A stretch of 35,273 nucleotides of DNA from Bacteroidota bacterium (GTDB lineage Bacteria; Bacteroidota; Bacteroidia; Bacteroidales; Prolixibacteraceae), in NCBI GenBank assembly GCA_024278975.1, contig JAJRSD010000095.1:1-35273 (forward strand), read 5' to 3'. Numbering within the stretch: the first letter of the stretch is position 1; every line of letters starts with the position of its first letter. The notes under the pieces were generated by a model. It made no database searches. It worked only from the letters and a program-made list of their open reading frames with translations, and was not told where the DNA came from. Shown here in pieces: positions 15,045-23,592 of this stretch. The position numbers were made by a program, and so were the translations under genes.

Positions 15045-15818
15045 CTATAACTTTGCTATCTCATCGCGCATCCATTTCGGACGATTTGTTGTAATTGCAA
15101 CCACACCCATTTCGGTAAGTTCTTTTGCTTTAACAGGATCGTCAACGGTCCATGCAAGTACTTCGATATTATTTTCTTTTGCCAGCTCAACAACATCCTT
15201 GTTTATTATTGAATATCGTAAATTTACGCCGGCAAGCCCATTTTCGGCAGCCTGCTTTATTTTTTTTGACAACCCACTTTTTGAAGAACTTAGCCAGTAA
15301 CACTTGTTATCGGGGAACTCTTTTTGAGTATCGATAATAGTTTTCCACCCAAAACCAATAAAAATAATCTGGTCTGATTTGCCACTCTTTTCGATACACC
15401 TTTTTAGTGCCGGTATAACTTCGCTCCCACATTTTATCTCCACAACCAAATTCTTACCTTCCGGCACAGTCTCAATAAGCTCTTTTAAGAATGGAATTCG
15501 TTCACCTTTAAACTCCTCTCCTTTCCAAATTCCTGCATCTAAATCGCGTAGTAACATCGAGGGAGAACCTTCGATACTTAAATTCTTTTTACCCGAACAG
15601 GTTCGTTTTGTATCTTTATCGTGAATAACCATTACACGATTATCTTTCGAAAGATACACGTCGCACTCAACTGCATCTGCTCCAAGTTCCCATGCAAGGT
15701 TTGCCGAGGCTACTGTATTTTCGGGTGCAAGATGCGATGCTCCACGATGGGCTATAATATTTTGTGCCGAAATATTTAGAACCATTAAAAGTATTATTAA
15801 GGTAAATTGAATTTTCAT
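15045..15818 (-). CDS. Exported glycerophosphodiester phosphodiesterase
   Basis: This 257-residue protein has a signal peptide (MKIQFTLIILLMVLNISAQ), so it acts in the periplasm or is secreted. GDPD catalytic residues are all visible: His24-Arg25 in IIAHRGASHLAPENT, Glu33 in the ENT motif, Glu51 and Asp53 in VECDVYLSKDN, and His66 in VIHDKDT. The barrel ends with VLAWTVDDPVKAKELTEMGV and ITTNRP. It should hydrolyse deacylated phospholipid headgroups such as glycerophosphoethanolamine to glycerol-3-phosphate and an alcohol, with a divalent metal. It diverges from the acyltransferase cluster, so a membrane-lipid theme is possible, though unproven. Confidence 0.9.
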   Translation of the reverse strand: MKIQFTLIILLMVLNISAQNIIAHRGASHLAPENTVASANLAWELGADAVECDVYLSKDNRVMVIHDKDTKRTCSGKKNLSIEGSPSMLLRDLDAGIWKGEEFKGERIPFLKELIETVPEGKNLVVEIKCGSEVIPALKRCIEKSGKSDQIIFIGFGWKTIIDTQKEFPDNKCYWLSSSKSGLSKKIKQAAENGLAGVNLRYSIINKDVVELAKENNIEVLAWTVDDPVKAKELTEMGVVAITTNRPKWMRDEIAKL

Positions 15819-15872
15819 ACGTTTAAATTTAATTGCTTTTCAAAGGCAACGTATGTAACTCGCATTTTAAAC

Positions 15873-15889
15873 ATCACCTTTTAGGTGAT
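15873..15889. promoter_or_regulatory. Small perfect hairpin in the divergent gap
   Basis: ATCACCT-ttt-AGGTGAT lies between the glycerophosphodiesterase and the first acyltransferase, 55 bp upstream of the former. It could be an operator for the divergent pair or a hairpin in the 5' leader. Confidence 0.25.
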
Positions 15890-15975
15890 TGTATGCCATG
15901 CTCGTTTCATAAGTGCAATTTTTTAATCTTATAAAATGTAAAAGAAATTTTAGCCGAATATAACGTTTAAAACTG

Positions 15976-15983
15976 TAAATTTG
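15976..15983 (+). promoter_or_regulatory. Candidate -7 element for the acyltransferase cluster
   Basis: TAAATTTG matches TAnnTTTG exactly and ends 15 bp before the first ATG, which would leave a leader of only about 10 nt. No TTG at -33 is seen. Confidence 0.35.
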
Positions 15984-15998
15984 GCTTCATTTTAAATT

Positions 15999-16889
15999 AT
16001 GAATTCAAAGCTATCGTCAAATATCGGTATTTTTATTTTAAAGCAAATTGCAAAACTTCCTTTTTGGATGATTTATCTGCTTTCAGATTTTTTTTATGTG
16101 ATTGTTTATTACATAGTTGGCTATCGAAAAAAGGTTGTCCTTGAAAATCTTAAGAACTCATTTCCTGAAAAAAGTGAAAAAGAGATAAAAAAAATATCTA
16201 AAAAATATTTTCATCATTTTGGCGATTTAAGTCTCGAAGCGATAAAAATACATGGGATGAACGAAGATGATGCCAATAAACGAATGGTTGTAAAAAATGT
16301 TGATATTGTAAATAGGTTTTACGATCGAGGCAAAAGTGTTGTTGTTTTAACAATGCATTATAATAGCTGGGAGTGGAGTAATATTATTAGCAAACACCAG
16401 AAACACGAAGTACTGGCAATTTATAAACCCATGACCAGTTTGCCGTTTAATATATTTATGAATGAAGGACGCGAACGTTTTGGCGTAACAGTTGTAAAAG
16501 ACTCGTTAACTTTAAGTACTGTTATTGATAAAAAAAGAAAAAACGAGCTGGTTTTTATCTGGCTGGCTGCCGACCAAACTCCACCCGGATTCCATAAATT
16601 CTGGATGAAATTTTTAAATCAGGATGCTCTGTTTTATCCCGGTCCGGCTTCCATTTCAAAACGTTTTAATTATCCTCTTTTTTTTCAGTCAACAAGAAAA
16701 ACAAAACGAGGGCATTACGAAACCAGCTACGAATTACTTTTTGAAAACCCATCAGAAGTAAGCGAAGCAAAAATAATGAGGACATTTGTTGAAAAAATGG
16801 AAACACTAATTAAAGAGGCTCCCGAATATTACTTATGGTCGCACCGCCGGTGGAAACACAAGCGACCAAATGATGTTCCACTACAATAA
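15999..16889 (+). CDS. LpxL/HtrB-like lysophospholipid acyltransferase, paralogue 1
   Basis: This 296-residue inner-membrane-associated acyltransferase has a hydrophobic N-terminal anchor (residues 10-40) followed by the family catalytic pattern HX4E: His120 and Glu125 in MHYNSWEW. Further family blocks are WLAADQTPP at about 187, FYPGPASISKRFNYPLFF, and the C-terminal YYLWSHRRWKHKRPNDVPLQ that closes LpxL-type enzymes. Such enzymes add a secondary acyl chain to lipid A or acylate an aminolipid on the cytoplasmic face. It is the most divergent of three tandem copies and lacks the 16-17 residue charged N-terminal extension of the next two. Gap to the next gene is 24 bp. Confidence 0.85.
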   Translation: MNSKLSSNIGIFILKQIAKLPFWMIYLLSDFFYVIVYYIVGYRKKVVLENLKNSFPEKSEKEIKKISKKYFHHFGDLSLEAIKIHGMNEDDANKRMVVKNVDIVNRFYDRGKSVVVLTMHYNSWEWSNIISKHQKHEVLAIYKPMTSLPFNIFMNEGRERFGVTVVKDSLTLSTVIDKKRKNELVFIWLAADQTPPGFHKFWMKFLNQDALFYPGPASISKRFNYPLFFQSTRKTKRGHYETSYELLFENPSEVSEAKIMRTFVEKMETLIKEAPEYYLWSHRRWKHKRPNDVPLQ

Positions 16890-16913
16890 TAATATCAATT
16901 TAATTTTTCGAAA

Positions 16914-17855
16914 ATGGCTAACACAAAATCTAAGCAAAAGGATAAACTGTATAGTGAAAATATTTTCAAAAAAACAGGTAACTCAATTCTTGTTGGTATT
17001 CTGATTGGCATTTCACATCTGCCATTTTGGATTTTATATGGGATATCAGATCTTATTTATATTTTAGTTCGTTATGTTGTAAAATACCGATATAATGTAA
17101 TTACTGAAAACCTCACAAAAGCTTTTCCCGAAAAGAGCAGATCTGAAATTGACAAAATAACTAATAAGTTCTACCACCATTTTTGCGATATTTTTATTGA
17201 AACTATCAAATGGCATAGCATTAGCCCAAAAGAGATAAATAAGCGATTGGTTTTCAATAATATGAATATTTTAAACGACTATTTCGAGAAAGGGAAAAGT
17301 ATAGTTTTATTGGCAATGCACTACAATAATTGGGAGTGGAACACAGCAATGTCACTGCATTGTAAACATAGAGTAAAAGTAATTTATAATACCATGAGGG
17401 GAAATGAGGCATTTGAAAAGTTTATGCTTGCTTTACGAACCCGCTGGGGGTGCGAGTTAATCCCAAAACACCAGGCAAGACGTGCCGTTATTGAAATTGC
17501 AAAAGGAGAAACTCCTATTATTCTGGCACTTGGTGCAGATCAGACAGCTCCTGCAAATTCAAAATTCTGGAGCACCTTTTTAAATCGCGAGGCACCTTTC
17601 TTTTCGGGACCGGAAAAAGTTGCAACTCATTCGAACCTTCCAGTATTTTTTACTTACACACGAAAAATAAAACGGGGAAGGTACGAAGTAGATTATATTC
17701 TGCTTTTTGAAAATCCGAAAGAGGTTGATCCCAATGAAATTTTACTCACCTATATTAGAAAAATGGAAGAGTTAATCAGCCGGGAACCTGCATATTATTT
17801 ATGGTCGCACCGCCGATGGAAACACAAACGCCCCAATGATATTAACTTGCAATAA
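16914..17855 (+). CDS. LpxL/HtrB-like lysophospholipid acyltransferase, paralogue 2
   Basis: This 313-residue protein is the second tandem copy. It has a polar N-terminal extension (MANTKSKQKDKLYSENIFKK), a membrane anchor at about 24-54, and the catalytic MHYNNWEW (His136, Glu141). It also has ALGADQTAPANSKFW at about 204, FFSGPEKVA, and the closing YYLWSHRRWKHKRPND. It aligns without gaps to the third copy over the full length, with well over half of the residues identical by eye, whereas paralogue 1 is clearly more distant. A 73-nt stretch (17691-17763) matches the third copy at all but two bases, which suggests recent duplication or gene conversion. The exact acyl donor and acceptor are not readable. 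Confidence 0.85.
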   Translation: MANTKSKQKDKLYSENIFKKTGNSILVGILIGISHLPFWILYGISDLIYILVRYVVKYRYNVITENLTKAFPEKSRSEIDKITNKFYHHFCDIFIETIKWHSISPKEINKRLVFNNMNILNDYFEKGKSIVLLAMHYNNWEWNTAMSLHCKHRVKVIYNTMRGNEAFEKFMLALRTRWGCELIPKHQARRAVIEIAKGETPIILALGADQTAPANSKFWSTFLNREAPFFSGPEKVATHSNLPVFFTYTRKIKRGRYEVDYILLFENPKEVDPNEILLTYIRKMEELISREPAYYLWSHRRWKHKRPNDINLQ

Positions 17856-17879
17856 TATTGATAATTAAAATTCATTTAA

Positions 17880-18821
17880 ATGGCTGATAAAAAACTGAAA
17901 CAAACAGATAAACGATATCACGAAAATATTTTCAAAAAAACAATTAACTCAATTCTTGTTGGAATTATAATAGCCATTTCGCATCTGCCATTTTGGATTT
18001 TATTTGGTATATCAGATTTCATTTATATTATTGTAAGGTATGTTGTAAAATACAGATACAAAGTAATTATAGAGAATCTTTCAAACGCTTTTCCCGATAA
18101 AAATGAAACTGAAATAAAGAAAATAACAAATAAATTCTATCACCATTTTTGCGATCTTTTTGTTGAAACTATAAAATCGTACAGCATTAATTCGGCAGAG
18201 ATGAGCAAGCGTATGAAATTCAATAATATTGATATTTTAAATGACCATTTTGACAAGGGGAAGAGTGTGGTTTTATTAGGGATGCATTATAATAATTGGG
18301 AGTGGAATAGTTCGATGCCCATAAAATGCAAACATCAGGTGTCAGTAGTTTACAATCCTTTACGAGGGAATAATGCTTTTGAAAAATTTATATTGAAAAC
18401 CAGAACTCGCTGGGGATGCAAAATGATACCGGTAAATCAAACGAGACGAATTGTTTTAGATATAGCAAAAGCTAAGATTCCGGTTGCACTGGCACTTGGT
18501 GCCGACCAGACAGCTCCAGCCACATCAAAATTCTGGACTCCTTTTTTTAATCGCGAGGCTCCTTTCTTTTCGGGACCCGAGAAAATTGCACATAGTTTAG
18601 AGTTACCCGTGTTTTTTACATATTCGAGGAAAGTAAAAAGGGGAATGTACGAAGTTGATTATATTCTGCTTTTTGAAAATCCGAAAGAGGTTGATCCCAA
18701 CGAAATTTTACTCACTTATATTAGAAAAATAGAGGGGTTAGTTAGTGAGGAACCTGCATACTATTTATGGTCGCACCGCCGCTGGAAACACACCCGACCA
18801 GAAGGCACTCCTCTGCTTTAA
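17880..18821 (+). CDS. LpxL/HtrB-like lysophospholipid acyltransferase, paralogue 3
   Basis: This is the third tandem copy, again 313 residues, starting 24 bp after paralogue 2, the same gap as between copies 1 and 2. The catalytic HX4E (His136, Glu141 in MHYNNWEW), ALGADQTAPATSKFW, FFNREAPFFSGPEKIA and YYLWSHRRWKHTRPEG are intact, so all three copies appear active. Differences from paralogue 2 cluster around residues 75-115 and 140-195, next to the catalytic block, where acyl-chain or acceptor specificity could change. The gene ends one base before the stop of the convergent glycosidase-like gene, and no terminator fits between them. Confidence 0.85.
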   Translation: MADKKLKQTDKRYHENIFKKTINSILVGIIIAISHLPFWILFGISDFIYIIVRYVVKYRYKVIIENLSNAFPDKNETEIKKITNKFYHHFCDLFVETIKSYSINSAEMSKRMKFNNIDILNDHFDKGKSVVLLGMHYNNWEWNSSMPIKCKHQVSVVYNPLRGNNAFEKFILKTRTRWGCKMIPVNQTRRIVLDIAKAKIPVALALGADQTAPATSKFWTPFFNREAPFFSGPEKIAHSLELPVFFTYSRKVKRGMYEVDYILLFENPKEVDPNEILLTYIRKIEGLVSEEPAYYLWSHRRWKHTRPEGTPLL

Positions 18822-18822
18822 T

Positions 18823-20670
18823 TTACTGAAAAATTACTTTATTTAAAACAACTCCACCATTCCCGTCATCGAGAAGAAGCACTGCAAATCCTTTATAATC
18901 ATTTAGTTTAAGTACTAATTTATTATCAGTTTTACTTTCAATATTAAAACTGATTTGCTGACCCGAACTATTATAAAGATAAACACCCGGATTAATTAAA
19001 TTGTGCTCAATATTTATAATTCCATCGCCCGACGGAACCGGGTAAATATGTACAGCTTTATGCTGAGTTTGTTTATAATCGTTAATGGCAGTTGGAATAT
19101 TGTAACTAAACACGCAGTTTTTTAGACCCAAATATTTTGGCGATAAAGTGTCGTTCATAAATTCTTTTACTCCCCAGCTCCCGTATTTACCGTATGTTCC
19201 GTGCGACGAGAAATGGCAAAACATACCAGCCCCTGCATTTTCGTACCAATAATTTAAGTACTCACAATATAAATCTTCCATTTGCGAATTACGATTTGCA
19301 TCTGTTAATTTATCTACAAAAGCTGCATTATTATAATATTTAGGACTGGCAACAAGATGCTGTCCGCCTTCATAAGTAATCAAATTGGCATCGTGTTTAT
19401 CGGCAACAATTTTATGAGCATCCATCCAATCAAATGATTTTTGAAGCGATAGTTGCAGCGAATCAAGAATATCTGACACAGTTACTTTTTCTATCAGTCC
19501 GACATCGCCAATACTATTTGCAACCGCCCCTCCAAAATACGGTGCAATTGCAACAGCATCTATTTTCACTTGCGAAGGATTATATTTCGACTCTTCGAAA
19601 CGTTCGATTATATAATTCGTAACCCAACTATTTCCTGCTTGTCCCGAAATAACTTTTACCAATCTGTCGCTACCCTGAAATTCAGTTTCAAAAATTTGCA
19701 TAACATCTGCTGTCCGCTTTGCATAATATTGCCAACCTTGTTCCCACGAATTACCTGAGTAACCCAAAACATTTCCCATACTGTCGGCATAACTACTTTG
19801 AGCAAACTGACCATTCCAGACTTCGTTGCTGTATTCAACATAAATTTTTAATGACTGATCGAGCGAATCCCGAAACAATTTTGCTATTTCGGAAATAAAC
19901 TGGTCGTCAGCTTTATGAGGAATACAAATCCATGGATTTTTTTGAGTGCGATTACAAATATCAATAATGTGTTCGTAAGCAACTCCATTCTCCAACGTTT
20001 GCGTATAGTAACCGGGTTTGTTACGATCTGTCCATTCTGTAACCTGCGAGTTATTTGTTTTCATCCAGTCCATAAAACGAACAACCTGAAAATCGTCAAT
20101 AAAATCGAGCAAAGCTGGATTGAATGGATTTGTGGAATGTGAATTTTTAAACCCGGGCATTATAAAATGAATATCATGGATTGGATCCGAAACATCGGAT
20201 GTCTCAATTTCAAAACCAATTCCACCGGCACTGCTATTTACCAAAACAGAAGTATCAACCGGGCAGATGAATGTTCCGGTTGCCGCGCCCCACAAACGAA
20301 CCTGCCCCGTTCCCAAAACAATTAACTGATAATTTCCTTCGGGATAATCACCTTTTATATTATCGCCGAAAAACAGGAGTGTTCTTATTGCCTGCGGAGG
20401 ATTTACACCGTTGTTAAACGGAATCTCCAATGGATATCCGTTACTGTCAAGTGGAATATTTACTCCACTCGACCATGGTTTCCCCGACCCAATTTCGTAC
20501 GAAATCCATTTTCGTGATTGATTAAATACATCGACAAAAACATACTCCGACGACCAGTCTTCTATTCCGGCAAGGTTAGTTCCAACTGGTCGTACAATTT
20601 GAGCATTCGATTGAAGAGCCATGCCTGAAAATATAATTATCAGGCAAATAATTTTTTTGAAATTCTTCAT
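18823..20670 (-). CDS. T9SS-exported TIM-barrel glycosidase-like protein
   Basis: This 615-residue secreted protein has a signal peptide (MKNFKKIICLIIIFSGMALQSNAQ). An N-terminal beta-rich part (about 25-170) precedes a barrel-like region (about 170-500). The latter shows clan GH-A-like features: IYVEYSNEVWNGQF with Glu283 as likely acid/base, and NLITYEGGQHL with Glu434 as likely nucleophile. The last 80 residues (IYPVPSGDGIINIEH... to KVIFQ) form a type A T9SS sorting domain, so it should reach the cell surface or medium. I cannot assign a GH family or substrate. The binding-protein gene lies 17 bp upstream on the same strand, so the two are probably one operon. Confidence 0.75.
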   Translation of the reverse strand: MKNFKKIICLIIIFSGMALQSNAQIVRPVGTNLAGIEDWSSEYVFVDVFNQSRKWISYEIGSGKPWSSGVNIPLDSNGYPLEIPFNNGVNPPQAIRTLLFFGDNIKGDYPEGNYQLIVLGTGQVRLWGAATGTFICPVDTSVLVNSSAGGIGFEIETSDVSDPIHDIHFIMPGFKNSHSTNPFNPALLDFIDDFQVVRFMDWMKTNNSQVTEWTDRNKPGYYTQTLENGVAYEHIIDICNRTQKNPWICIPHKADDQFISEIAKLFRDSLDQSLKIYVEYSNEVWNGQFAQSSYADSMGNVLGYSGNSWEQGWQYYAKRTADVMQIFETEFQGSDRLVKVISGQAGNSWVTNYIIERFEESKYNPSQVKIDAVAIAPYFGGAVANSIGDVGLIEKVTVSDILDSLQLSLQKSFDWMDAHKIVADKHDANLITYEGGQHLVASPKYYNNAAFVDKLTDANRNSQMEDLYCEYLNYWYENAGAGMFCHFSSHGTYGKYGSWGVKEFMNDTLSPKYLGLKNCVFSYNIPTAINDYKQTQHKAVHIYPVPSGDGIINIEHNLINPGVYLYNSSGQQISFNIESKTDNKLVLKLNDYKGFAVLLLDDGNGGVVLNKVIFQ

Positions 20671-20687
20671 TTTCGGAAGATTTAATT

Positions 20688-21659
20688 TCAGAATGTTATT
20701 TTGAACCCGGGAGTATAGATATCGTCTAAAGGTCGGACTGAAAATTTGTGTTTATACTTATCAGGTACCAGATCCCAGTTTTCATAGTAGGTTTCGTTTA
20801 TATAATAGCCTTTATTTATATGCATTTCAGGGTCGTGATTAAAAATTGGATATGCCACTTCCGGGGCTTTTTCTCCAACAGCATCGCCCTTTAAAATAAG
20901 CTCTGTAACACCATCATTGTTAACATCTGCTTCAATCCAATTAAGACCTAAAACCTCGTTGTAAGTTCCATCTTTCAACATAACTTTTATTTTCTTATTG
21001 AACTTATTGATTATCTCCTGTGCATTCTCAACATTTTTATTCAATACAAAATGAAGTGTTTTTGTTTTAAAGAAAACCTCCGAAATTGATAGCAACTTAT
21101 TCACATCATTCATTTCATATTTTAATAAATACTGAATTAACAGATTATCTACCAACAAATAATCTATCTTTTTATCGAATAATTTTTCCAGATTATCTTG
21201 GTCGTTCTCGCTAAAAATAAGTTCCAGATTTGGAGCATCGAGAAGTCGACTTCCATAAGCGTAACCTTTTATAATACCTATTTTTTTACCCGCCAATTCG
21301 GCTACTGTTTCAATACTCACATCTACACCTTTTAATGCAACCAGAACCAATTCATTTTGTAAATATGGTTCAGAAAAAATTAATGTTTTTTCGCGTTCCT
21401 CGCTATACCAGAGTGCTGCACTTCCATCATAAGTATTATTATCGATACCAGCAATAACAGTTTTAAAATCGGTTATAGTAAATTTAGTATCAACATTCAC
21501 TCTTTCCAAGGCAATTTTTACTAAATCTAATGCAACCGACTTACCCTTTTCGGTATTCGTAAATGGAGGCCAAACATCAGAAGCAAGATTTAATTTCTGA
21601 TTTTGAGCTAAAACATTTAAACTAAATATAATTAATATTATTGATGTTATCGATTTCAT
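20688..21659 (-). CDS. Stand-alone periplasmic solute-binding protein with DxNxDG loop
   Basis: This 323-residue exported protein has a signal peptide ending near LAQ. Residues 21-242 follow the bacterial extracellular solute-binding family 3 pattern: NLASDVWPPFTN, GIDNNTYDGSAALWYSEERE, FSEPYLQNELVLVALKG, LAGKKIGIIKGYAYG, DYLLVDNLLIQYLL. Unlike normal family members it carries about 80 further residues, beginning with DVNNDGVTELIL (245-256), a calcium-loop-like DxNxDG motif, and ending in an aromatic-rich tail. There is no ABC permease, ATPase or sensor kinase nearby. It leads an operon with the T9SS glycosidase-like protein, so it may sense or bind a product of that enzyme. This is inference. 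Confidence 0.75.
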   Translation of the reverse strand: MKSITSIILIIFSLNVLAQNQKLNLASDVWPPFTNTEKGKSVALDLVKIALERVNVDTKFTITDFKTVIAGIDNNTYDGSAALWYSEEREKTLIFSEPYLQNELVLVALKGVDVSIETVAELAGKKIGIIKGYAYGSRLLDAPNLELIFSENDQDNLEKLFDKKIDYLLVDNLLIQYLLKYEMNDVNKLLSISEVFFKTKTLHFVLNKNVENAQEIINKFNKKIKVMLKDGTYNEVLGLNWIEADVNNDGVTELILKGDAVGEKAPEVAYPIFNHDPEMHINKGYYINETYYENWDLVPDKYKHKFSVRPLDDIYTPGFKITF

Positions 21660-21700
21660 AAATTATTATTTCAATGATTTGTATAGTACGTTGCACACAA

Positions 21701-21708
21701 CAAATATA
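21701..21708 (-). promoter_or_regulatory. -7 element of the binding-protein operon
   Basis: On the minus strand this reads TATATTTG, a perfect TAnnTTTG match 42 bp upstream of the start. It abuts the end of the inverted-repeat element at 21710-21990, so that element would supply everything upstream of -7. Confidence 0.4.
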
Positions 21709-21709
21709 T

Positions 21710-21990
21710 GGGTACTTCTAATATTTCATTCGCATCAAGATTTTTATAGTTTTTCGTAGGTGACACAAGCTTATGAAGCACTATCGGGATAATGCGAAAG
21801 AACTTGAAGAAGAATATGGAAAACTCTGAAAACCCTTTGGGTACAAATATAATAGACAATCTGACTTCGCCAAAATATTTTTATATAACTACGGCGATTA
21901 AAAAACATTGGTGGCTCGCCTGCCTAAGGAATACAGGCATCTTATCCATTCTATTTGTTTATTGAAAGAAATGAAATATTAGAAGTGCCC
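21710..21990. mobile_element. 281-bp inverted-repeat element (MITE or IS remnant)
   Basis: The ends GGGTACTTCTAATATTTCAT (from 21710) and the reverse complement of 21970-21990 agree at 20 of 21 positions, and weaker symmetry continues a few bases outward (TATAT/CATAC). The inside holds a frame on plus (MKHYRDNAKELEEEYGKL, then KPFGYKYNRQSDFAKIF and KTLVARLPKEYRHLIHSI) interrupted by two stop codons in one frame. This looks like a decayed coding remnant, possibly of a transposase, but I cannot match it. Together with the sequence up to the gltD terminator it fills the 471-bp gene-free stretch 21660-22130. The 62-codon minus frame 21671-21859 is judged not real. Confidence 0.65.
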
Positions 21991-22045
21991 GTATGTATTC
22001 AAATGTTTATCGAGTTAATATCGCAACAAGTTTTTTTGATATAAA

Positions 22046-22085
22046 AAAACCGTTCCATCTATTCTATTAGACATGGAACGGTTTT
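22046..22085 (-). terminator. Intrinsic terminator of gltBD
   Basis: AAAACCGTTCCAT and ATGGAACGGTTTT form a perfect 13-bp stem around 14 nt. Read on the minus strand, the stem runs into seven consecutive T. It lies 46 bp after the gltD stop. Confidence 0.9.
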
Positions 22086-22130
22086 CTTGTAGTTGTACCA
22101 AAAATATATCAAAATGAGCAATAAAAATTG

Positions 22131-23555
22131 TTACAAATTCCTTAAAAATTCATCAACATTTAAAGCTGCAACTTTTCCTGCCTGGATTGCATGAACAACC
22201 AAACTCGCACCTTTTTCCGCATCGCCGGCTGCAAATATTTTCTTAACCGAAGTCTGTTTTTTATCATCAACTTTCACATTTCCACGTTGGTCAAAATCAA
22301 CACCAAGTTGTTCTAACAAACCAACATGCACGGGTTGTGTAAATCCCATTGAAAGGAAAGCCAAATCGATATCAATAATCTCGTTTGTCCCGGGCACTTC
22401 ATTCATTACCCAACGTCCGTTTTTATCTTTATTCCACTCTACCTGAACCAATTCAGCTTGTTTTAATTTACCGTTTTCGCCAATAAATCTTTTTGTTGAA
22501 AGACTCCATCGCCGCTCGCAACCCTCTTTCTGTGAACTCGAAGTTCGTAGTATTTCCGGCCAATACGGCCACGGATTATTATCAACTCTCTTTTCGGGCG
22601 GTTTTGGTAAAATCTCTATCTGAGTAACCGAGTTTGCTTTTTGCCGAATAGATGTTCCAACACAATCGGAACCTGTGTCGCCACCTCCAATTACCAATAC
22701 ATTTTTATCCTTGGCATTAATTATTTCACTCTCCTGAATGGTTTGTTCGCTAATAACTCTATTTTGTTGTGTCAGAAAATTCATGGCAAAATGTACACCT
22801 TCCAAATCACGACCTTCAACCGGAAGATTTCGTGGTTGCTCGGCTCCAATTGCCAAAACAACTGCATCGTATTCAGCCAATAATTCCTCTTTGGTAATAT
22901 CAACCCCAACATTTACATTGGTTTTAAAAATCATTCCTTCCTCGCCAAATATCTCTAACCGACGGTCGATAACACTTTTATTCAACTTAAAATCAGGAAT
23001 TCCATAACGTAACAAACCGCCAATTGCATCGTTCTTTTCGAACACTGTAACCAAATGCCCGGCACGATTTAACAAGTCGGCAGTTGAAAGCCCGGCAGGA
23101 CCGGAACCAATTACCGCCACTTTTTTACCCGTACGTTTTCGGGGTGGATTTGCCTTAATAATTCCCTCGTCAAAAGCTTGTTCAACAGTGGCACATTCGT
23201 TTTCGCGAATTGTTACTGCCTCTTCGTGAATTGCCAGCACACACGATTTCTCGCATGGAGCGGGACAAATACGCCCGGTAATTTCAGGAAAACTATTTGT
23301 TGAATGAAGTATAAAATATGCCTCCTCTTTATTCCCTTTGTAAACAGCATCCTGCCATTCCGGAATTTTGCTCCCCACCGGGCAACCCCAGTGACAAAAC
23401 GGAACGCCACAATCCATACACCGCGACGCCTGCAAAATCCTATCTTTTTCGTTAAGTGTTTGCTCAACTTCGCCATAATCGTAAATCCTCTCTTTTTTTG
23501 GTCGGTATCCCGCTTCTTTTCGGGCAACTGTCATAAATCCTTTTGGATCTGCCAT
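22131..23555 (-). CDS. gltD: Glutamate synthase small (beta) subunit
   Basis: This 474-residue cytoplasmic flavoprotein takes electrons from NAD(P)H and passes them to GltB for making glutamate from glutamine and 2-oxoglutarate. The N-terminal iron-sulphur region is intact, with Cys46, Cys49, Cys54 and Cys58 in CMDCGVPFCHWGC, and Cys97, Cys101, Cys105 in GRICPAPCEKSC. The FAD site VAVIGSGPAGLSTADLLNRAG at about 145, the GGLLRYGIPDFKL block, the second dinucleotide site NVLVIGGGDTGSDCVGTS, and the C-terminal KIFAAGDAEKGASLVVHAI all match the family. It lies 37 bp behind gltB. Confidence 0.96.
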   Translation of the reverse strand: MADPKGFMTVARKEAGYRPKKERIYDYGEVEQTLNEKDRILQASRCMDCGVPFCHWGCPVGSKIPEWQDAVYKGNKEEAYFILHSTNSFPEITGRICPAPCEKSCVLAIHEEAVTIRENECATVEQAFDEGIIKANPPRKRTGKKVAVIGSGPAGLSTADLLNRAGHLVTVFEKNDAIGGLLRYGIPDFKLNKSVIDRRLEIFGEEGMIFKTNVNVGVDITKEELLAEYDAVVLAIGAEQPRNLPVEGRDLEGVHFAMNFLTQQNRVISEQTIQESEIINAKDKNVLVIGGGDTGSDCVGTSIRQKANSVTQIEILPKPPEKRVDNNPWPYWPEILRTSSSQKEGCERRWSLSTKRFIGENGKLKQAELVQVEWNKDKNGRWVMNEVPGTNEIIDIDLAFLSMGFTQPVHVGLLEQLGVDFDQRGNVKVDDKKQTSVKKIFAAGDAEKGASLVVHAIQAGKVAALNVDEFLRNL

Positions 23556-23592
23556 ATCTTGTTTCTTTTCTTTCTGTTAATAATTTGGATTT

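Noticed and set aside
16914-18821. Assembly duplication artefact of the acyltransferase gene
   Set aside because: The two copies differ at many codons along the whole length, so they are real diverged paralogues.
21671-21859. 62-codon minus-strand frame after the binding-protein gene
   Set aside because: It overlaps the end of the 281-bp inverted-repeat element, has Phe/Ile-rich low-complexity composition and no family resemblance.
21910-21945. GCCTG/CAGGC stem resembling a tRNA arm
   Set aside because: No acceptor stem, T-loop or anticodon arm could be built around it; it falls inside the inverted-repeat element.
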